The notes: a model not told the origin generated them from the sequence alone. DNA of 64,000 nt from Ophiosphaerella korrae (GCA_028456385.1 JALNQF010000214.1:1-64000); one strand, 5' to 3'; shown: positions 10,488 through 21,989, counted from the stretch's first letter. Numbers and translations are program-made.

Positions 10488-11688
10488 TGCCGTTATAAAG
10501 AACACTAAGCTAATTGATGCAAATGTAGAATAGGTAGAGGCTAGGAGTGATTGTGCAGTAATGTTGATAAAAATGACTCAGCACCACACATTGCCACCGC
10601 TAGCAAGGAGGAGGGCTGACGCTCCGGCCATACTCTTGTCAGCGTGAGCTATAACTGAGAAAGTATACTCTTATACTGTTGCAGGTCACATGCCCAGGCT
10701 AGCAGTGACTGATTAGCGAGTGGAGCTTCTAGCTAAAGTATGCCCTAACTTGAGTGACGTTAGTCATAGGACTCTGATGTCAGCTGAGCTAGAATACAGC
10801 GATTCCACTCCGCACTTTACTATACAGCTAGGAAAGTAGGGCTCTCGTTTGTCAATCCTGCATAATACAACTATAGATTTCTACTGACGCTTGAACAGTG
10901 TAGATATTGTGGCATACTAGGATGCACGTAGAAGTAGGAGGCAGGTGGCGACCCGCAGTCAGCGAGATGAGTTGGAATATATGGCTTGAGTAGCTACATG
11001 GCGAGTTGGTGTCGGAGGCTATCTCTATCCGATCCTTTATCGGTGCCCACACAGAGCCGCATTGCTGACCTAAGCCCCCCCTGATCACGTGCGGTTCTAC
11101 TACACCACAATATATATCAAAATAATATGCCCGGAATATGATGTTTATGTGCTATTCTATAGAGCTGCCTATTCTACATTAGAATGCACGAGTTTTGTAG
11201 TAGATCCGAGACTGCCCTGAGTGGGCCATCGTTCACGTCGACAGTGAAATACGGTATTGCCAGCCAAGCAGGATTTTCATAAAGACCACTTTGAAGTATA
11301 GAGAAAGTTTAGGATACAGCACCCCTACCCCGATATTATTAGCGCTTCTCGATTGCTGTTGCCCGTGGTGCGATAGAAAGCGAAGGTGGGTTCTCGCTGC
11401 ACAGGGTTTCTCGTTGTGCAGGGATGGACATGAACCTAAGGTTTCTAATTAGATGACTATACGATATATAGTTTGTTTTATACACCTAGTATTGAGGCGA
11501 ATTTGCTGCTTCTTCAATTTACCGTATTCTTCCAAAGTGGCGCAGTCGGTGGCGCAGTCGGTGGCACAGTAGGCGTTCGCGAACCTTCCGTCATCCTCCG
11601 TGTTCCGCCACAACCATCAGCCATCAGTGAATGTCCAATACCAACTCATCTACTTCAACACAAAGTTAGCATTTGAAAGTCTTAAAAC
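10488..11688. other. Intergenic, nothing recognised
   Basis: About 1.2 kb without a credible reading frame. The last 200 bases include a short duplicated GGCGCAGTCGGT-like run near 11540-11565. This stretch probably includes the promoter of the next gene. Confidence 0.5.
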
Positions 11689-13675
11689 ATGGATGTCCAG
11701 CTCTTCGTGTACGACCTATCTCAGGTATTTGACAACAGGCTCAACAGACTGCTTCGCAGCACTACACAAATAGTAACTTGTATAGGGTCTTGCACGGAGT
11801 ATGTCGCAACAGTTTCTAGGAACACAGATTGATGCAGTGTATCATACTTCCATCGTCCTAGAAGGAGTAGAATATTACTATGGGCAAGGCATTCAGACTT
11901 GCCGCGCTGGCGCCACACACCACGGCCAGCCTATGGAAATTATCAAGCTAGGGACCACTGAGGTGCCTATTGAAATTATCCTCGAATACATGGAATCGCT
12001 GAAAGAGATATACGCACCCGAGTCATATGATTTGTGTAAGTGAAGCCTATGTTCGAATACGCAAGTGTTTCATTTCCCTGCGACCATACAGTGCAAAATA
12101 AGAGATCCTCTTGTACAAACGGGATACAAGATATGTACTAATTTCATCCGCCGAAACGTAGTCACGCACAACTGCAATAACTTCAGCAACGATTTCGCCA
12201 TGTTTCTAGTTGGCCGTGGGATCCCGGATCATATCACCTCGCTCCCACAACGGGTCATGGACACCCCATTCGGCCAAATGTTGCGGCCGCAAATTGATGC
12301 CGCGATGCGGCCACTCACACAAGCACCTACTCCCCAACCCAGCGGATCACAGCCACTAAGAAACACCAACTCTCTCGCCAATACAGGCGCCAAAAGCGCA
12401 CTAACGGCATCGACAGGCCGCGTGAACAATGTAGTAGCAATCGCAGAGGTAGATCGCCTTCTCACTCTCGCCGAAGACCGTTGCGCCATAATATTCTTTA
12501 CAAGTTCGACCTGCGCACCCTGCAAACTTGTATACCAGCCCTTCGAGGACCTCGCAGTAGAAGCAGAGACAAAGTGCGTTTTCATCAAAATCGACTTCAG
12601 CTACGCAGACCGCTCGATAAGTGCTCGATACCCAGATGTCCGCGCAACGCCCACGTTTGCCACATACCTCCATGGTAGCGCGAGAGAAACGTGGAGCGGC
12701 GCCGATCCACAGCAACTGAAGAGCAATGTGGCGATGCTACTCCGCGCCGCGTTTCCCCCGCACCCACACCTCGACACCAGTACGCCGCTCCTCATGAAGC
12801 AAAGTCTGCGCCCGATAACCTTCGCCAAGGTCCCACCGCTAGCCAAACTCGTCGCAAAGATGGGCGCCGCGGGGGGCGATCCCGCCGTAGACTCAATCGT
12901 CGGCTTCATCGATGCTCGCGAGCGCTTCGGCGCAAGAGATGCGCCCCTCCCCCATCTCCCAGGCTTCGCCGCTTTCCTGAAAAACTGTACATCGACTCTC
13001 CCCGCAGACGCGCTCTTCGCCGCGCTCGACCTCCTGCGAATCGCCCTCACGGATGTGCGCGTCGCGTCCTTTTTCGCGGAAGAACACTCGGGCGCAACGG
13101 GCACGCCCGCCACCATCGCGCACCTGCTAACCCACGTCAAAGTGCTGGGTGAGCAGGCGCCGTATCCGCTGCACCTGACGACGCTGCACCTCGCGTGCAA
13201 CTTGTTCGCCACGCCGCTGTTTGTCCCGCATGCGCTTGCGGCTCCACTGGCGGGGCTGCTGGTGTCCATTCTGACGACGGCACTGCTCGACAAGAAGCGC
13301 CCCGCGCTGAGGTCCTCGGCGCTGAGCCTTGCGCTGAATATCGCGGGCGCGAATCATAAGATTCGCATGAAGAAGCATGGCGCGACGTATGCTGCGCCTG
13401 GTGAGGAGATGGCGGAGGCGGAGCAGATAGACTTGTTGGCGTCGGTGCTGGAGACGCTGGGTGAGGGGGAGTGGGGTGAGGATAAGAAGATGATGCTGGT
13501 GTGTACGGGGTGGATGGTGTATGGCGCGGATCTGAAGGGCGACCTTAGGGGTCTGTGGGAGATTGTGGGTGCGCCGCGGACGGTAAGCAAAATACAGGCG
13601 AAAACTGCTGACGACCGGTTGCTTGTGAGAGAGATAGCGCGTCTGCTGGAGATAGTGGATCCGCCGGAGATATGA
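11689..13675 (+). CDS. PPPDE-thioredoxin-PUL domain protein
   Basis: A three-exon gene read as join(11689..11724, 11786..12035, 12162..13675), giving 599 residues. Exon 1 is only 12 codons (MDVQLFVYDLSQ); both introns have GT and AG ends and restore the PPPDE fold across each junction (DLSQ/GLARSMSQQFLG and YDL-F/THNCNNF). The PPPDE (DeSI-type) cysteine peptidase domain covers about 1-145 with its pair H32 (VYHTS) and C100 (HNCNNF). A thioredoxin-like domain follows at about 185-285 with a CAPC active site at 213-216. The rest is a helical PUL domain, which in other proteins binds Cdc48/p97. This three-domain order is conserved in fungi and suggests deubiquitinase or deSUMOylase work linked to Cdc48. 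Coding DNA is GC-rich and intact. The second intron, 126 nt, is long for this window and is the least certain boundary. Confidence 0.85.
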
Positions 13676-14060
13676 GTGGCGCGAAGATGTGGAGTTCTGA
13701 CGTGGTGCAGGGACGTCGTTATTGTGCTTTGCACAGCTCTCTTTTACCAAGCAGTTTCTAATAGGAATGATACTACTGTCTTGGTCATACTATCGATTAG
13801 CTAATGGCTATTCAAGGGAGCAGTGCTCGTTACAATCGTGAGCTACTAGATATAATAGGAATCTCACAAAACCTTGAATGCAATATAGGTTAAGTGTGAA
13901 GGACAGGAAACTATAAATATATATTGAAAACCGATTGCTAGAAAAGAAAATCGACTAGATCGCTGAATCAAAGTAACTGTATGTTTGTATGTGGTGGAAG
14001 GAGTTCCCCGGTACTCTGGCGGAAGGTAGATAAATTACAGCATGAATAGAGTGAGTGTAC
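13676..14060. other. Intergenic, nothing recognised
   Basis: Downstream of the PPPDE gene. AT content is raised around 13840-13950 and no gene or RNA was recognised. Confidence 0.5.
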
Positions 14061-14064
14061 AGCA

Positions 14065-15300
14065 CCGGACCTGTACCTGCGTCCTACAGCTTAGCCGTCT
14101 TGTCGTGTGATACCGAAGCCACCACCTTACCGTCTGGCGAGAATGCCACCGCGATGACCCAACCTAAATGGCCCTTCAGTGTTTGCACCACCGCGCCCCA
14201 GTCGCTGTCCCCCTGGTATCCGGCCCACAAACTGCTTCTTGACTATGCTTTCAACAGGTGCAAACACAAGCGCACTGCAGTACCCTTGCAACGGAGCCTG
14301 CTCCATCGCCGGCCGGCTGTTCAGCGCGAATCGCTTCATGTCATGTACGAATGCGTACAGGCTGGGACAGTTGCTTGTCTATGCAATTGTCAGTAATAGC
14401 TCTGCCACCTTGTCAAAGCAGCTTACTAGAGTAATCGGCTCGAGAGCGCTGATGGCGCGGATGCCTCCAGATACTTTGCCCATCCACCCCAGCGCCCCAA
14501 GCCAGTGCAGACAGTGCTCTTAGAGGAAGCTGTGTACTTTGTCACCGTCACGAAGCCGACGACCACTCTTAGCGATATGCTGGACCTAGTAGCGGCATGC
14601 ATACTGCAGCTGCGGGATAATCCCTGCGCCTGGCCAGCCAGCACGCAGACAGCGTTCTCGCGCAACTAGACGAAGCTTGTACTCTAAGAAAATGGATGTA
14701 TCGTAATCGACAATCGACGGCGATATACTGTGCAGCACAAAGTCCTGGTGCTCGGCGTCTGCCATCTGGTAGAACCCATGGCGAATCGGCACTTCAGGCC
14801 TGCTTGTCAGGAACACCCGCAGCCGGACCGTCTCTAGCGACCAAGCCTCAGCCAGCAGTTGCACGATGATGCGGATGTTGTTGTCGTTGTCGCGCTCGTC
14901 GAGCGCATCGATCACCAAAGTAATCGAGGCGGGGCATGGATAGCAGGCCGCCGACGAGGTGGCGCCACTGATGGTGCAGGGACTGGCTGGCAATGTCGCT
15001 GCGCTCTGTGATAGCATCGCAAATGTGCTGCCGAGACGCTGGTGGCTGACGTCACCGCCGCCGCGTGAGAAAGTGAAGCTGGCTGCAAGGCGCTTTTTAT
15101 GTACGCGCAACTGTCCGCGCGATTGTGGACTTGCCTGTCCCCGCCAGGCCACTCAGCCAGAAGACACATCGCTGGTCTCGTCTGTCTGCCCAGTTGTATA
15201 TCTCGTCGAGGAGGTTAGCGCGCGTGTTGTCGAGGCAGGCGAGCTCGTGCTGCTTCGCGTCCGAGTTGAAGGGCGCGTCTTCGGCGTGCGGTAAACGATT
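14065..15300 (-). pseudogene. NACHT-WD40 NLR pseudogene
   Basis: The minus strand from 15300 reads NPLNRLPHAEDAPFNS, then DEIYNWADRR and CVFWLSGLAGTGKSTIARTVART with an intact Walker A (GLAGTGKST, near 15125-15150). Near 15100 the frame meets TAA and must shift to continue as HKKRLAASFTFSRGGGDVSHQRL. Next come the Walker B/NACHT block ITLVIDALDERDN and the sensor block RVFLTSRPEVPIRHG, then the linker SALVFAPVESIVKKQF and the first WD40 repeat (QTLKGHLGWVIAVAFSPDGK). That repeat breaks at TAG where the family has Trp, a G-to-A change. Only about one WD repeat is left of the usual ten or more. It is divergent from the HET-S homologue 545 bp away, as NWD2 is beside het-S in Podospora. Confidence 0.8.
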
Positions 15301-15844
15301 GAGCGGGTTCTTGGGCCCTGGATCTGCTTGTTAGCGCCTTGCTCCTGGTACTTCGTCTTCAAACATCTGGCCTGAGCTCACCGGCGTGGTGTGTGTCGCC
15401 GTAGTATGTATCACCTAGCTAGGCCCCAGCATTGCCGCCAGCATGGGCGTCTATATTATCGTGCGCGGACGCACCTTCGCGCTTCCTCCCGCTGGCTGAC
15501 TCGATTGCGCGGAACGAGAGTGTGGAGTTGGAGCTGGGGTTAAATTCCCGTCAGGTTGTCGTCCAGCCGCGCTCAGCCTTATTAGTGGATAAGGCTGAAA
15601 CACTTTCACAATGGAAATTGTTGCCCTTAGTCTTGGGAGTATGCCTTTCGCGTATCAGCTACATGCTGTGCACATGTGCAACCCAATTGGAAATCACCAC
15701 GTCGAGAGCAGGCTGAAATTTGCATGACGTTGTGTAACTGAGAGAAGGCTCTTCTTCTATGCTATCCAGTATTTACGAACTCTTAGGCACTCGCACAGAT
15801 TACATTCCCTAGTCTCTCCTCTCTCATTATCATTCGCACACGAA
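15301..15844. other. Spacer with decayed NLR N-terminus and HET-S-like gene promoter
   Basis: On the minus strand about 15361-15455 encodes NIDAHAGGNAGA, a stop, LGDTYYGDTHHAG. Its Gly/Asn-rich spacing (GGNA....LGDxYxG) recalls the short prion-like motifs found between effector and NACHT domains of fungal NLRs, so it may be the remains of this NLR's N-terminus. The part next to 15845 must hold the promoter of the HET-S-like gene; a pyrimidine-rich run (CTCTCCTCTCTC) lies near 15812-15823. Confidence 0.4.
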
Positions 15845-16681
15845 ATGGCCGAGTCATTTGGGATTACCACCGACGCTGTCAGCATCTCCGCCGTCTTCAG
15901 TGCTTGTATTGACTGCTTTGGCTATGTACAACACGGCCGTCACATCGGAAGGGACTACCAGACAGAGCTGATAAGACTCGACTGTGCCAGGCTCCGTCTG
16001 ATACGCTGGGGACACGCTGTCAACATTCACGAAGACCCAAAGTTAGGAAGACCAGATGCAAGCCTTTCCGAACTGCAAATAGCGAGGGATGCGTTACACC
16101 AGATCTTAGTACTCTTCGCAAACGGGGAGAAGACCTCCACGATTCACAGGGATAGCAACACCAAGGATGATTCCACACTGTTTGGACCCGACGAATCAGC
16201 CGTAGCCTTCGCACTTCGACACAAGATGAAGGAGCTAGCGGCTAGACGGCAGAATAGCATTAGTACCTTGAAGGCGAGCGGTTGGGCTCCTCGCGACTGC
16301 TCCGAGCTCAGAGGCCTAGTCCGGGCCATCACATTGCAGGTCAATGTCATTGAGAATATATTCTCTGCCCCTGAGGCGCAACTCGCCCTTGCCAAGCAGG
16401 AAATAGCAGAAATCCAAGACAAACAAGCGCTAGAGCTTGTGGAGCATGCCGCTGATGGCGTAGACAGTCTGTTGCTAGCTGCTGCAAAGGGGGCTCTTAC
16501 GGGACACCGATACTTGACTATCGTGGTTAAAGGGAAAGCGCACACTGGCGATGCGTTTGGTAACGACTGGAACGGCAAATCGAAGAGCATATGTCATAAT
16601 TACGGCAAGGTAATGGTTGACCAGACTGGGAAAGCCCTTGTTGGAAACAAGTATGGTGGGAAAGACTTTTGGGATGATTGA
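15845..16681 (+). CDS. HET-S/HET-s homologue: HeLo domain plus amyloid tail
   Basis: An intact 278-residue gene, close to the 289 residues of Podospora HET-S. Residues 1-220 match the HeLo domain throughout (for example CIDCFGYVQHGRHIGRDY at 21-38 and RLIRWGHAVNI at 51-61). The tail has two pseudo-repeats like the HET-s prion-forming domain: R1 about 221-242 (KAHTGDAFGNDW) and R2 about 251-271 (GKALVGNKY), ending in GGKDFWDD where HET-s ends GGKGFWDN. In the known system, amyloid templating of the tail refolds HeLo, which inserts in the plasma membrane and kills incompatible fusion cells. Residue 33 is His, as in the active HET-S allele rather than the Pro of HET-s; residue 23 is Asp, as in HET-s, so allele type cannot be settled. 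The repeats are separated by only about 8 residues. The adjacent NACHT-WD40 partner is broken. Confidence 0.9.
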   Translation: MAESFGITTDAVSISAVFSACIDCFGYVQHGRHIGRDYQTELIRLDCARLRLIRWGHAVNIHEDPKLGRPDASLSELQIARDALHQILVLFANGEKTSTIHRDSNTKDDSTLFGPDESAVAFALRHKMKELAARRQNSISTLKASGWAPRDCSELRGLVRAITLQVNVIENIFSAPEAQLALAKQEIAEIQDKQALELVEHAADGVDSLLLAAAKGALTGHRYLTIVVKGKAHTGDAFGNDWNGKSKSICHNYGKVMVDQTGKALVGNKYGGKDFWDD

Positions 16682-17342
16682 AGTCTTGCGCACTTTTCAC
16701 GCGCTGGATTGCTTACAGAGCCTGCTCATGCTCTTCTCTAAATTTTCGGTTTCGTCTACGCTACGGGGGGCTCCGCTATAGCTACAGCTCTAGACTAATT
16801 CCACCCTGTACATCTCTGCGCACTAGCTTCCCTGAATAGCTATTATGTAGCGACTAATAGAAGAGTTCGAGATACTGCAGCTTACTACAGTATCGGCCCT
16901 AACGCCAGCGTACCAAACGCTAGCGCTAAGACCCTGGCGCTTGGCGCAGGTCTCCTTGGCACGGAGAAACTCACCGAGGACATGCCGCACCCGACCAAGC
17001 ATCTTCGAAGCCAAAGACCATATGCTTCAATGGCAGATATATTGTTCTGGCCTTGCAAAATAGGAAAAAGCGCAGGTGATAGCGGGAAAGCAGGGGCGCA
17101 AAAGCAAAGGTAGTTGCAGATGCTATGCATGAAATGGTCGACAGCATAACCAAGACGGCAGTATTTATCCCTACTAGAGACTGCTTAGTGAAGGAGAACT
17201 ATGCAAAGGACAGTGCACGTTCTGCTATAAGTTTGAAGCCTCGTAAGAGCACAACTTGCAGGACATGTTAAGTGATTTCATCTCAGTGAAGAGGGAGTTT
17301 CTCATTGATAAGGGACGGACGTTTAATCATTCTTTCATCTTG
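16682..17342. other. Intergenic with one unassigned open stretch
   Basis: A plus-strand frame lacking an early ATG is open from about 16862 to 17064 (LQLTTVSALTPAYQ, LRPWRLAQVSLARR, FEAKDHMLQWQIYCSG) and looks like part of a decayed gene. A later frame adds TKTAVFIPTRDCLVKENYAK. I do not recognise the family. Confidence 0.35.
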
Positions 17343-18621
17343 TTACTTGCAGTGTAATGGGCACCCCTGTGTCGTATCCTGCAGACGCAAGTCCCCCATC
17401 TCCGCCAGCCCACCCGACAACCTCATCTTGGGCACCAGGCTATCTCTCGTATCTGCATCTCTTGTATCCGGCTTCGTCGCCGGCAGGCTAGGCAGCGCCC
17501 CATTCTCCCTCCCCCCGCCCACCGCCGGCCCACCATCCCCATTCCCATCCCTCGCCACCCCCAAACTCCCCTTCTCCACCCAAGCAGACGACGGCAGCTC
17601 CGCCAACGTCGTCGCCGTACTATTGCACCGCTGGACCCGCATCTCCGCGGCGCCCTCCCAACTCGCGCGCCGGCTCCGCGGCCACTGCGAAAGACTCAAC
17701 TGGGACGACAAATGGCGCATGCGCGCGGGCGCCGCCGCCGCCGTAACCACAAATGACGTTAGGAACGGCATGTTCGCGAAGGCAATGCCTAGCGTGGATT
17801 CCGCGGCGAACCACGCGAGATATGTGGGTCTGCTGGTGGTGGGGCGGCGCGCGAGCACGAGGGCGCGCGCAACGATGCCGGTGGCTAGGACTAGGGTGCC
17901 GAGGATGAGGAGGGCTGCGAGAAGGGGCCGGCGGGATGTGGGGATGAAGGGGAGGGGGAGGAGCATTGTGAGTATGGTGGCTGGGATGTTGAGTGCGAGG
18001 GAGACGGCGGCGTGGGTGTGGTGGGAGTGGCATTGTGCTTTGGATGGGTTAATGCGGTGTTTTTGGGATTGGGGTGGGAGGGGCGTACGGTTTGTGGTCC
18101 AGTGTGCTTGTATGGGGGGGCACAAGAGGAAGAGGGAGAGCTGGGAGGCGAGGAAGGAGGCGAGGCAGAATGCTGATGTGGCTTTGACGAGGCGGCGTTT
18201 CCAGGGGTGGGAGGATGTCGGGCTGGGAGTGTGAGTAATTTTCGTGTGGAGGAGGGATGGGTGTAGACGTACCATATTCGCCAGTATAAAACTAGTAGAC
18301 ATGCATTGACAAGCCAGATGGTAATGATCTGCGTTTCTTCGAGCACGTAGCGGTATTTGCGTTCGCTGGCGGATTGCGCCCAGGAGACTTTGTTTATAGC
18401 GACGATGGACGCTGTGTAGGGTGCCATGATTGATACCATCAGCCAGTCGTCCAGTTGGAGCTTTTTGATGGCACCAAGCGTAATGCGGCGAAAGGTGCTG
18501 GTTGGAATTAGTCAAGTGAGGGGGCATCTGGTATGGGTGCTTACAATCTTGCTAAAATGAGAGATATGGATATTGCGTATAATGCCCAGGACCGGATGGC
18601 AAGCCGTGTGAATTGATTCAT
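17343..18621 (-). CDS. Rhodopsin-like (Pth11-related) fungal membrane protein
   Basis: Three exons read as complement(join(17343..18222, 18273..18497, 18545..18621)), 393 residues. The first intron (47 nt) has a GTAAG donor and a TGACTAAT branch site, and joins LILARF/TFRRITLG; the second (50 nt) has GTACGT and joins LLVLYWRI/CPTSSHPW. The product has about seven hydrophobic spans and family marks: KLQLDDWLM after span 1-2, the ETQIITIWLVNACLLVLYWR span, CPPIQAHW in the second external loop, and an AAESTLGIAFANMPFL span. These fit the fungal rhodopsin/SAT4-like domain family, which includes Pth11-related proteins. No N-terminal CFEM domain is present. The basic and Gly-rich cytosolic tail is not conserved, and a further intron near the 3' end cannot be excluded. 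Ligand is unknown. Confidence 0.75.
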
Positions 18622-19941
18622 GGTTTGGAAGATAGCGCGTCAACCCAGTAGAAAACGAGAGACTGGACGACAAGTTGCAGTGAAGGTGTTAGATAGTCTA
18701 TAATTGAAGTTAAAAAAAACAAACGCTGCATAAACTCAAATCCAGCTAGAGATTGCGTGCTTCTCTCTCAAAGAATGAAGTTGACCATCATCAAGCCCAC
18801 TTTCCGTGGCCGGGGCAAAGCTGTATATCACACCATGCACTTCTTCTTCGTCCGGCTGGGCCACACGAGAAAAAAGCATCACAGACAGCGTGGGCATACC
18901 CAACGTCGGGTGACAGTCGGCGGCATTCGCATAGTGGCGGTGTTCCATCGCCTACGCAAGTGCTCCCACGATTCGCATCCGTTCCTCAGCAGTGGTCACC
19001 CTGGTGCAGATCCAGCAGGGGGAAGCACACCGCACCGTCCGTCAACCCACAGAATAGACTAATTGACTAATGCAACAAACTAGCAGGCCAGACAAGCGCG
19101 TGCAGCCGGGAACTTACTATTATAAACATCGAGCTGAGGTTTCAAGCTAGACGAAAAAAATCCTATGTGCGTCAAGCACGAATAAACCGCTTTGATCATG
19201 ACATGCGACGCCACGAGCGATAGATCGGGTGTGCCTGGCCTGGCACGCGGCACGAAGCGAATCCGACCCAGTTGGTGGCTCAAGAACGAGAATCAGATTC
19301 GAATGCCTGGGCACCTCATTCACGTGGGCGATATCGTGTTGGTAGCGACGGCGTTGCACCATGCAGTCACTCGCCAGAATGGCATAGATCTCCACGCCTG
19401 GTGACTCGGCCGAGCAACGTGGTTGGGAATTTGGCATGTGTGTGGCCGGGGTCGACGTGCACAAAAGCAATGTGACATACCGGACGGCGGTTGGGAAGAG
19501 CGAAGAGAGCTCGTGCGAGGCTCGTCAAATCGAATCTTATATAAGCGAAGTCTGCGCTGAACCAGTGACGGCGCTTTTGGAGTGATAATACTCCGGACTG
19601 ACGAATTCTTTGTCCAGCGCGATGCCCTAATTGGTCCAGTCGCAACCGGTTTAAGGCTAGATCAGGTGTAGGTTAGACCTTTTATAACCTAGAGGCTAGA
19701 GTAAATTGGCACCATGACTCCCAAGTCTGGTTTCGACAATCGGAAGCGAGAATGAGAATCCTCTAATAAATTATCATTCTACAAGAAGACAATAATACGA
19801 AGAAATAAGCCCATTCAAGCACTGATATCAATCGGGCCATTGCCGAGTTACCGTGATTCACAGCGTCGTGAACCAGTTGAATCGATGTCAACCGTCACCA
19901 CGCGTAGAAATACCTATGGCTTTATGCCTTTATATTTATGA
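18622..19941. other. Intergenic, nothing recognised
   Basis: About 1.3 kb between the rhodopsin-like gene and the ankyrin NLR relic. Several frames of 60-107 codons overlap each other on both strands, without domains or shared codon bias. No repeat ends or RNA gene were recognised. Confidence 0.5.
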
Positions 19942-20706
19942 CTACCATGGCCGGATACGTCTCCAGATATCCTCATACCCCTGAAACCTAGCCAAATCCT
20001 TGGCTTTGAGTTGATCTGCTGCTGCCTCCACAGATGCTCCGCAGTCAAGGAGCATTCATCTGATGTTCAACCTGCAGTCACTAAGTGGCTCAACGCAGTG
20101 TATACATGCTCTCTCAGTCGTAAGAGCGATGCGGAGCGACCTAGGCCCATGTAGGGAGGGAATAGTTCTACCCGCGCTTGCATCTACATCCGCGCCCCGG
20201 TTCAGTAGCGTTGCTACAACCATTTCATTGCCTATCAGTGTTGCCAAGCGGGGTGCCGTTCCGGTCCGTGGCCCATTTTTTTTCGTAGAATACTGGCTTG
20301 GGGTAATATTCGGTGCGCCAGCGCGCTGTTGGAGTGTTTGCATCCGCCCCGGCATCGAGTAGACTGTCGACGATTGAAAGCAACTGATGAAAAGCAGCGA
20401 AGTGGAGAGGATTCCAGCCACATTCATCTTGTGCTCGCACGTCTGGCACATTTGATATTAGCAACTTGGCCAACTTCTCATTTCTCTTCTCCGCGACTTA
20501 TAATATCTCCACCTCATTGTGATTCTCATCGTGGTTTGTAAGAGCCAAGCCGCCAAGGTGACTGAGCCAATGCTCTTTGGGCACTAGTTGGGGGATGTGC
20601 ACCATGAGGCCGTGTAAAAAGTTACAGTTCTGGCGAACAGCTGCTAAGGGAAACGGACCAAGATTTGGGTGTTGTGCAAAAGGGTCTGCACCATGTTTTA
20701 AGAGTA

Positions 20707-20775
20707 CGCGGAGGACACTTTCAAAGTCTTTGCCCACCCGGCCCGGGAATAAGCCATGTGCGCCACATTCTCAAT
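20707..20775 (+). repeat. Mariner terminal inverted repeat A (points right)
   Basis: Starts CGCGGAGGACACTTTCAAAG after TA and runs to the GTGCGCCACATTC core. It is the only one of the four ends that points right. Confidence 0.7.
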
Positions 20776-21269
20776 TTGTTTTTTTTCTCCTCTGTCAATA
20801 TCCCTCCCTTCCTTATACTCATTCCCACCCCCTAACTCAATAATCTTCCGAATATGTACAGGGATACGCTCAATCCATCTCGTCTCCATCCTGACTGAGC
20901 TCACTAGCAATATCAGCACAGGATTTCTCTCTTCCGTAGCGATCATAGCGTACAGCTTTGATAATTCGATCAGAAACTTGATCATCTTGTTTGAGTGGCC
21001 GGCCAGAACGATGGCTATCCTCAAGATGTTCGTTCGTCAGCTTGAATGGGCGTTCAGAAGGATTGAACCCGCGTTGGATTGCTCGTGCGTATATTGAGTT
21101 AATCGTCCGTTTTGTCACACCTGTCATAGAAGTGATCTCATCATTTGGTGTACCATACGCCTTCATGCCAACAACTACAGCACGAGTAGCAAGATCATGA
21201 CCCATTGTTAATTCAGAGAAAAGAGGAGGAAAAAGGTTGGGAATTGAGGCTACGTTACTAACTAATTAA

Positions 21270-21337
21270 ATGAAGAATGTGGCGCACATAGCTTATTCCC
21301 GGGCCGGGTAGGCAAGTACTTTTGAGAGCGTCCTCTG
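21270..21337 (-). repeat. Mariner terminal inverted repeat B (points left)
   Basis: Reverse complement of end A with a few differences: GTGGCGCACATAGCTTATTC followed by the CCCGGGCCGGG block and GAGAGCGTCCTCTG before TA at 21338. Confidence 0.7.
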
Positions 21338-21924
21338 TATTTGGTCTAAAATATACGTCATCCTTCTCCACAGACGTGGTGGATACAGAATTTAGAGAAA
21401 GGTAGATGAAGCCTTTATCCGTAGCTGTATTCGTGAGAGGTAGAAAGGCTATTCTAAATTTATGTTTTAGGGGTGCTTCACGTACAATAAAAAGAGCCCA
21501 TGTCACTGTTAGATGCCAAAGACAAACATAGAGAAAGAAGCTGCTTCTCTCTATATTAAGGAATTAAACCAGGAGCTTGAGAACAGTATACGTCTTAGTC
21601 TACGGAACAAGCTAGGTCGAAAGCCTTGATAGAAGTCGGATACAACAAATGGGAAGCTTTAGAATGGCAAATCACCTGATCTTAATGCTATTAAGCCTCC
21701 TTGGCTATGGGTGAAACGAAATACTACAAAGAAGGGGGCACCAAAGAACAGGGCTGAGGCAATCTGTATTTAGGAGAAGTGTTGGAAAGACCTGCCTCAA
21801 GCCAAAATACAAGCTTGGATTGAGCGTATTCCTGTATATATTTAGAAGATTATTAAGCTAGAAGGTGGGAATGAGTACAAGGAAGGGAGGAATGTCGGTA
21901 GATATCGGAGAGGTAACTGAATTG

Positions 21925-21989
21925 AGATTGTGGCGCATGTGACTTATTCCTGGAGGCGGGTGGGAACAGACTTTTGAAAGGCACCTCCG
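21925..21989 (-). repeat. Mariner terminal inverted repeat C (points left)
   Basis: Carries the core TGTGGCGCATGTGACTTATT and ends GGCACCTCCG before TA at 21990. It is in the same direction as ends B and D, which is the sign of an inversion. Confidence 0.7.

Larger units (their letters stand above)
20707..21337 (-). mobile_element. Internally deleted mariner copy Y nested in X
   Basis: A 631-bp unit bounded by inverted repeats of about 60 bp that share CCCGGCCCGGGAATAAGC and the GTGCGCCACATTCT core, with TA at both sides (20705-20706, 21338-21339). The minus strand encodes the transposase DNA-binding part (HDLATRAVVVGMKAYG, ITSMTGVTKRTINSIYARA, GRPLKQDDQ) fused near 20880 to the C-terminal tail (RWIERIPVHIRKIIELGG, NEYKEG). 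The DDE core is deleted, so the copy is non-autonomous. Its outer left end was probably exchanged with that of element X during an inversion. Confidence 0.7.

Noticed and set aside
12229..13750. Several long minus-strand and out-of-frame ORFs over the PPPDE gene
   Set aside because: They have Ser/Arg/Pro-rich shadow composition and no domains, while the plus-strand frame has three consecutive recognisable domains.
17305..18234. 309-codon plus-strand frame over the rhodopsin-like gene
   Set aside because: It is the antisense of a GC-rich exon; the minus strand has splice sites that join into a seven-span family protein.
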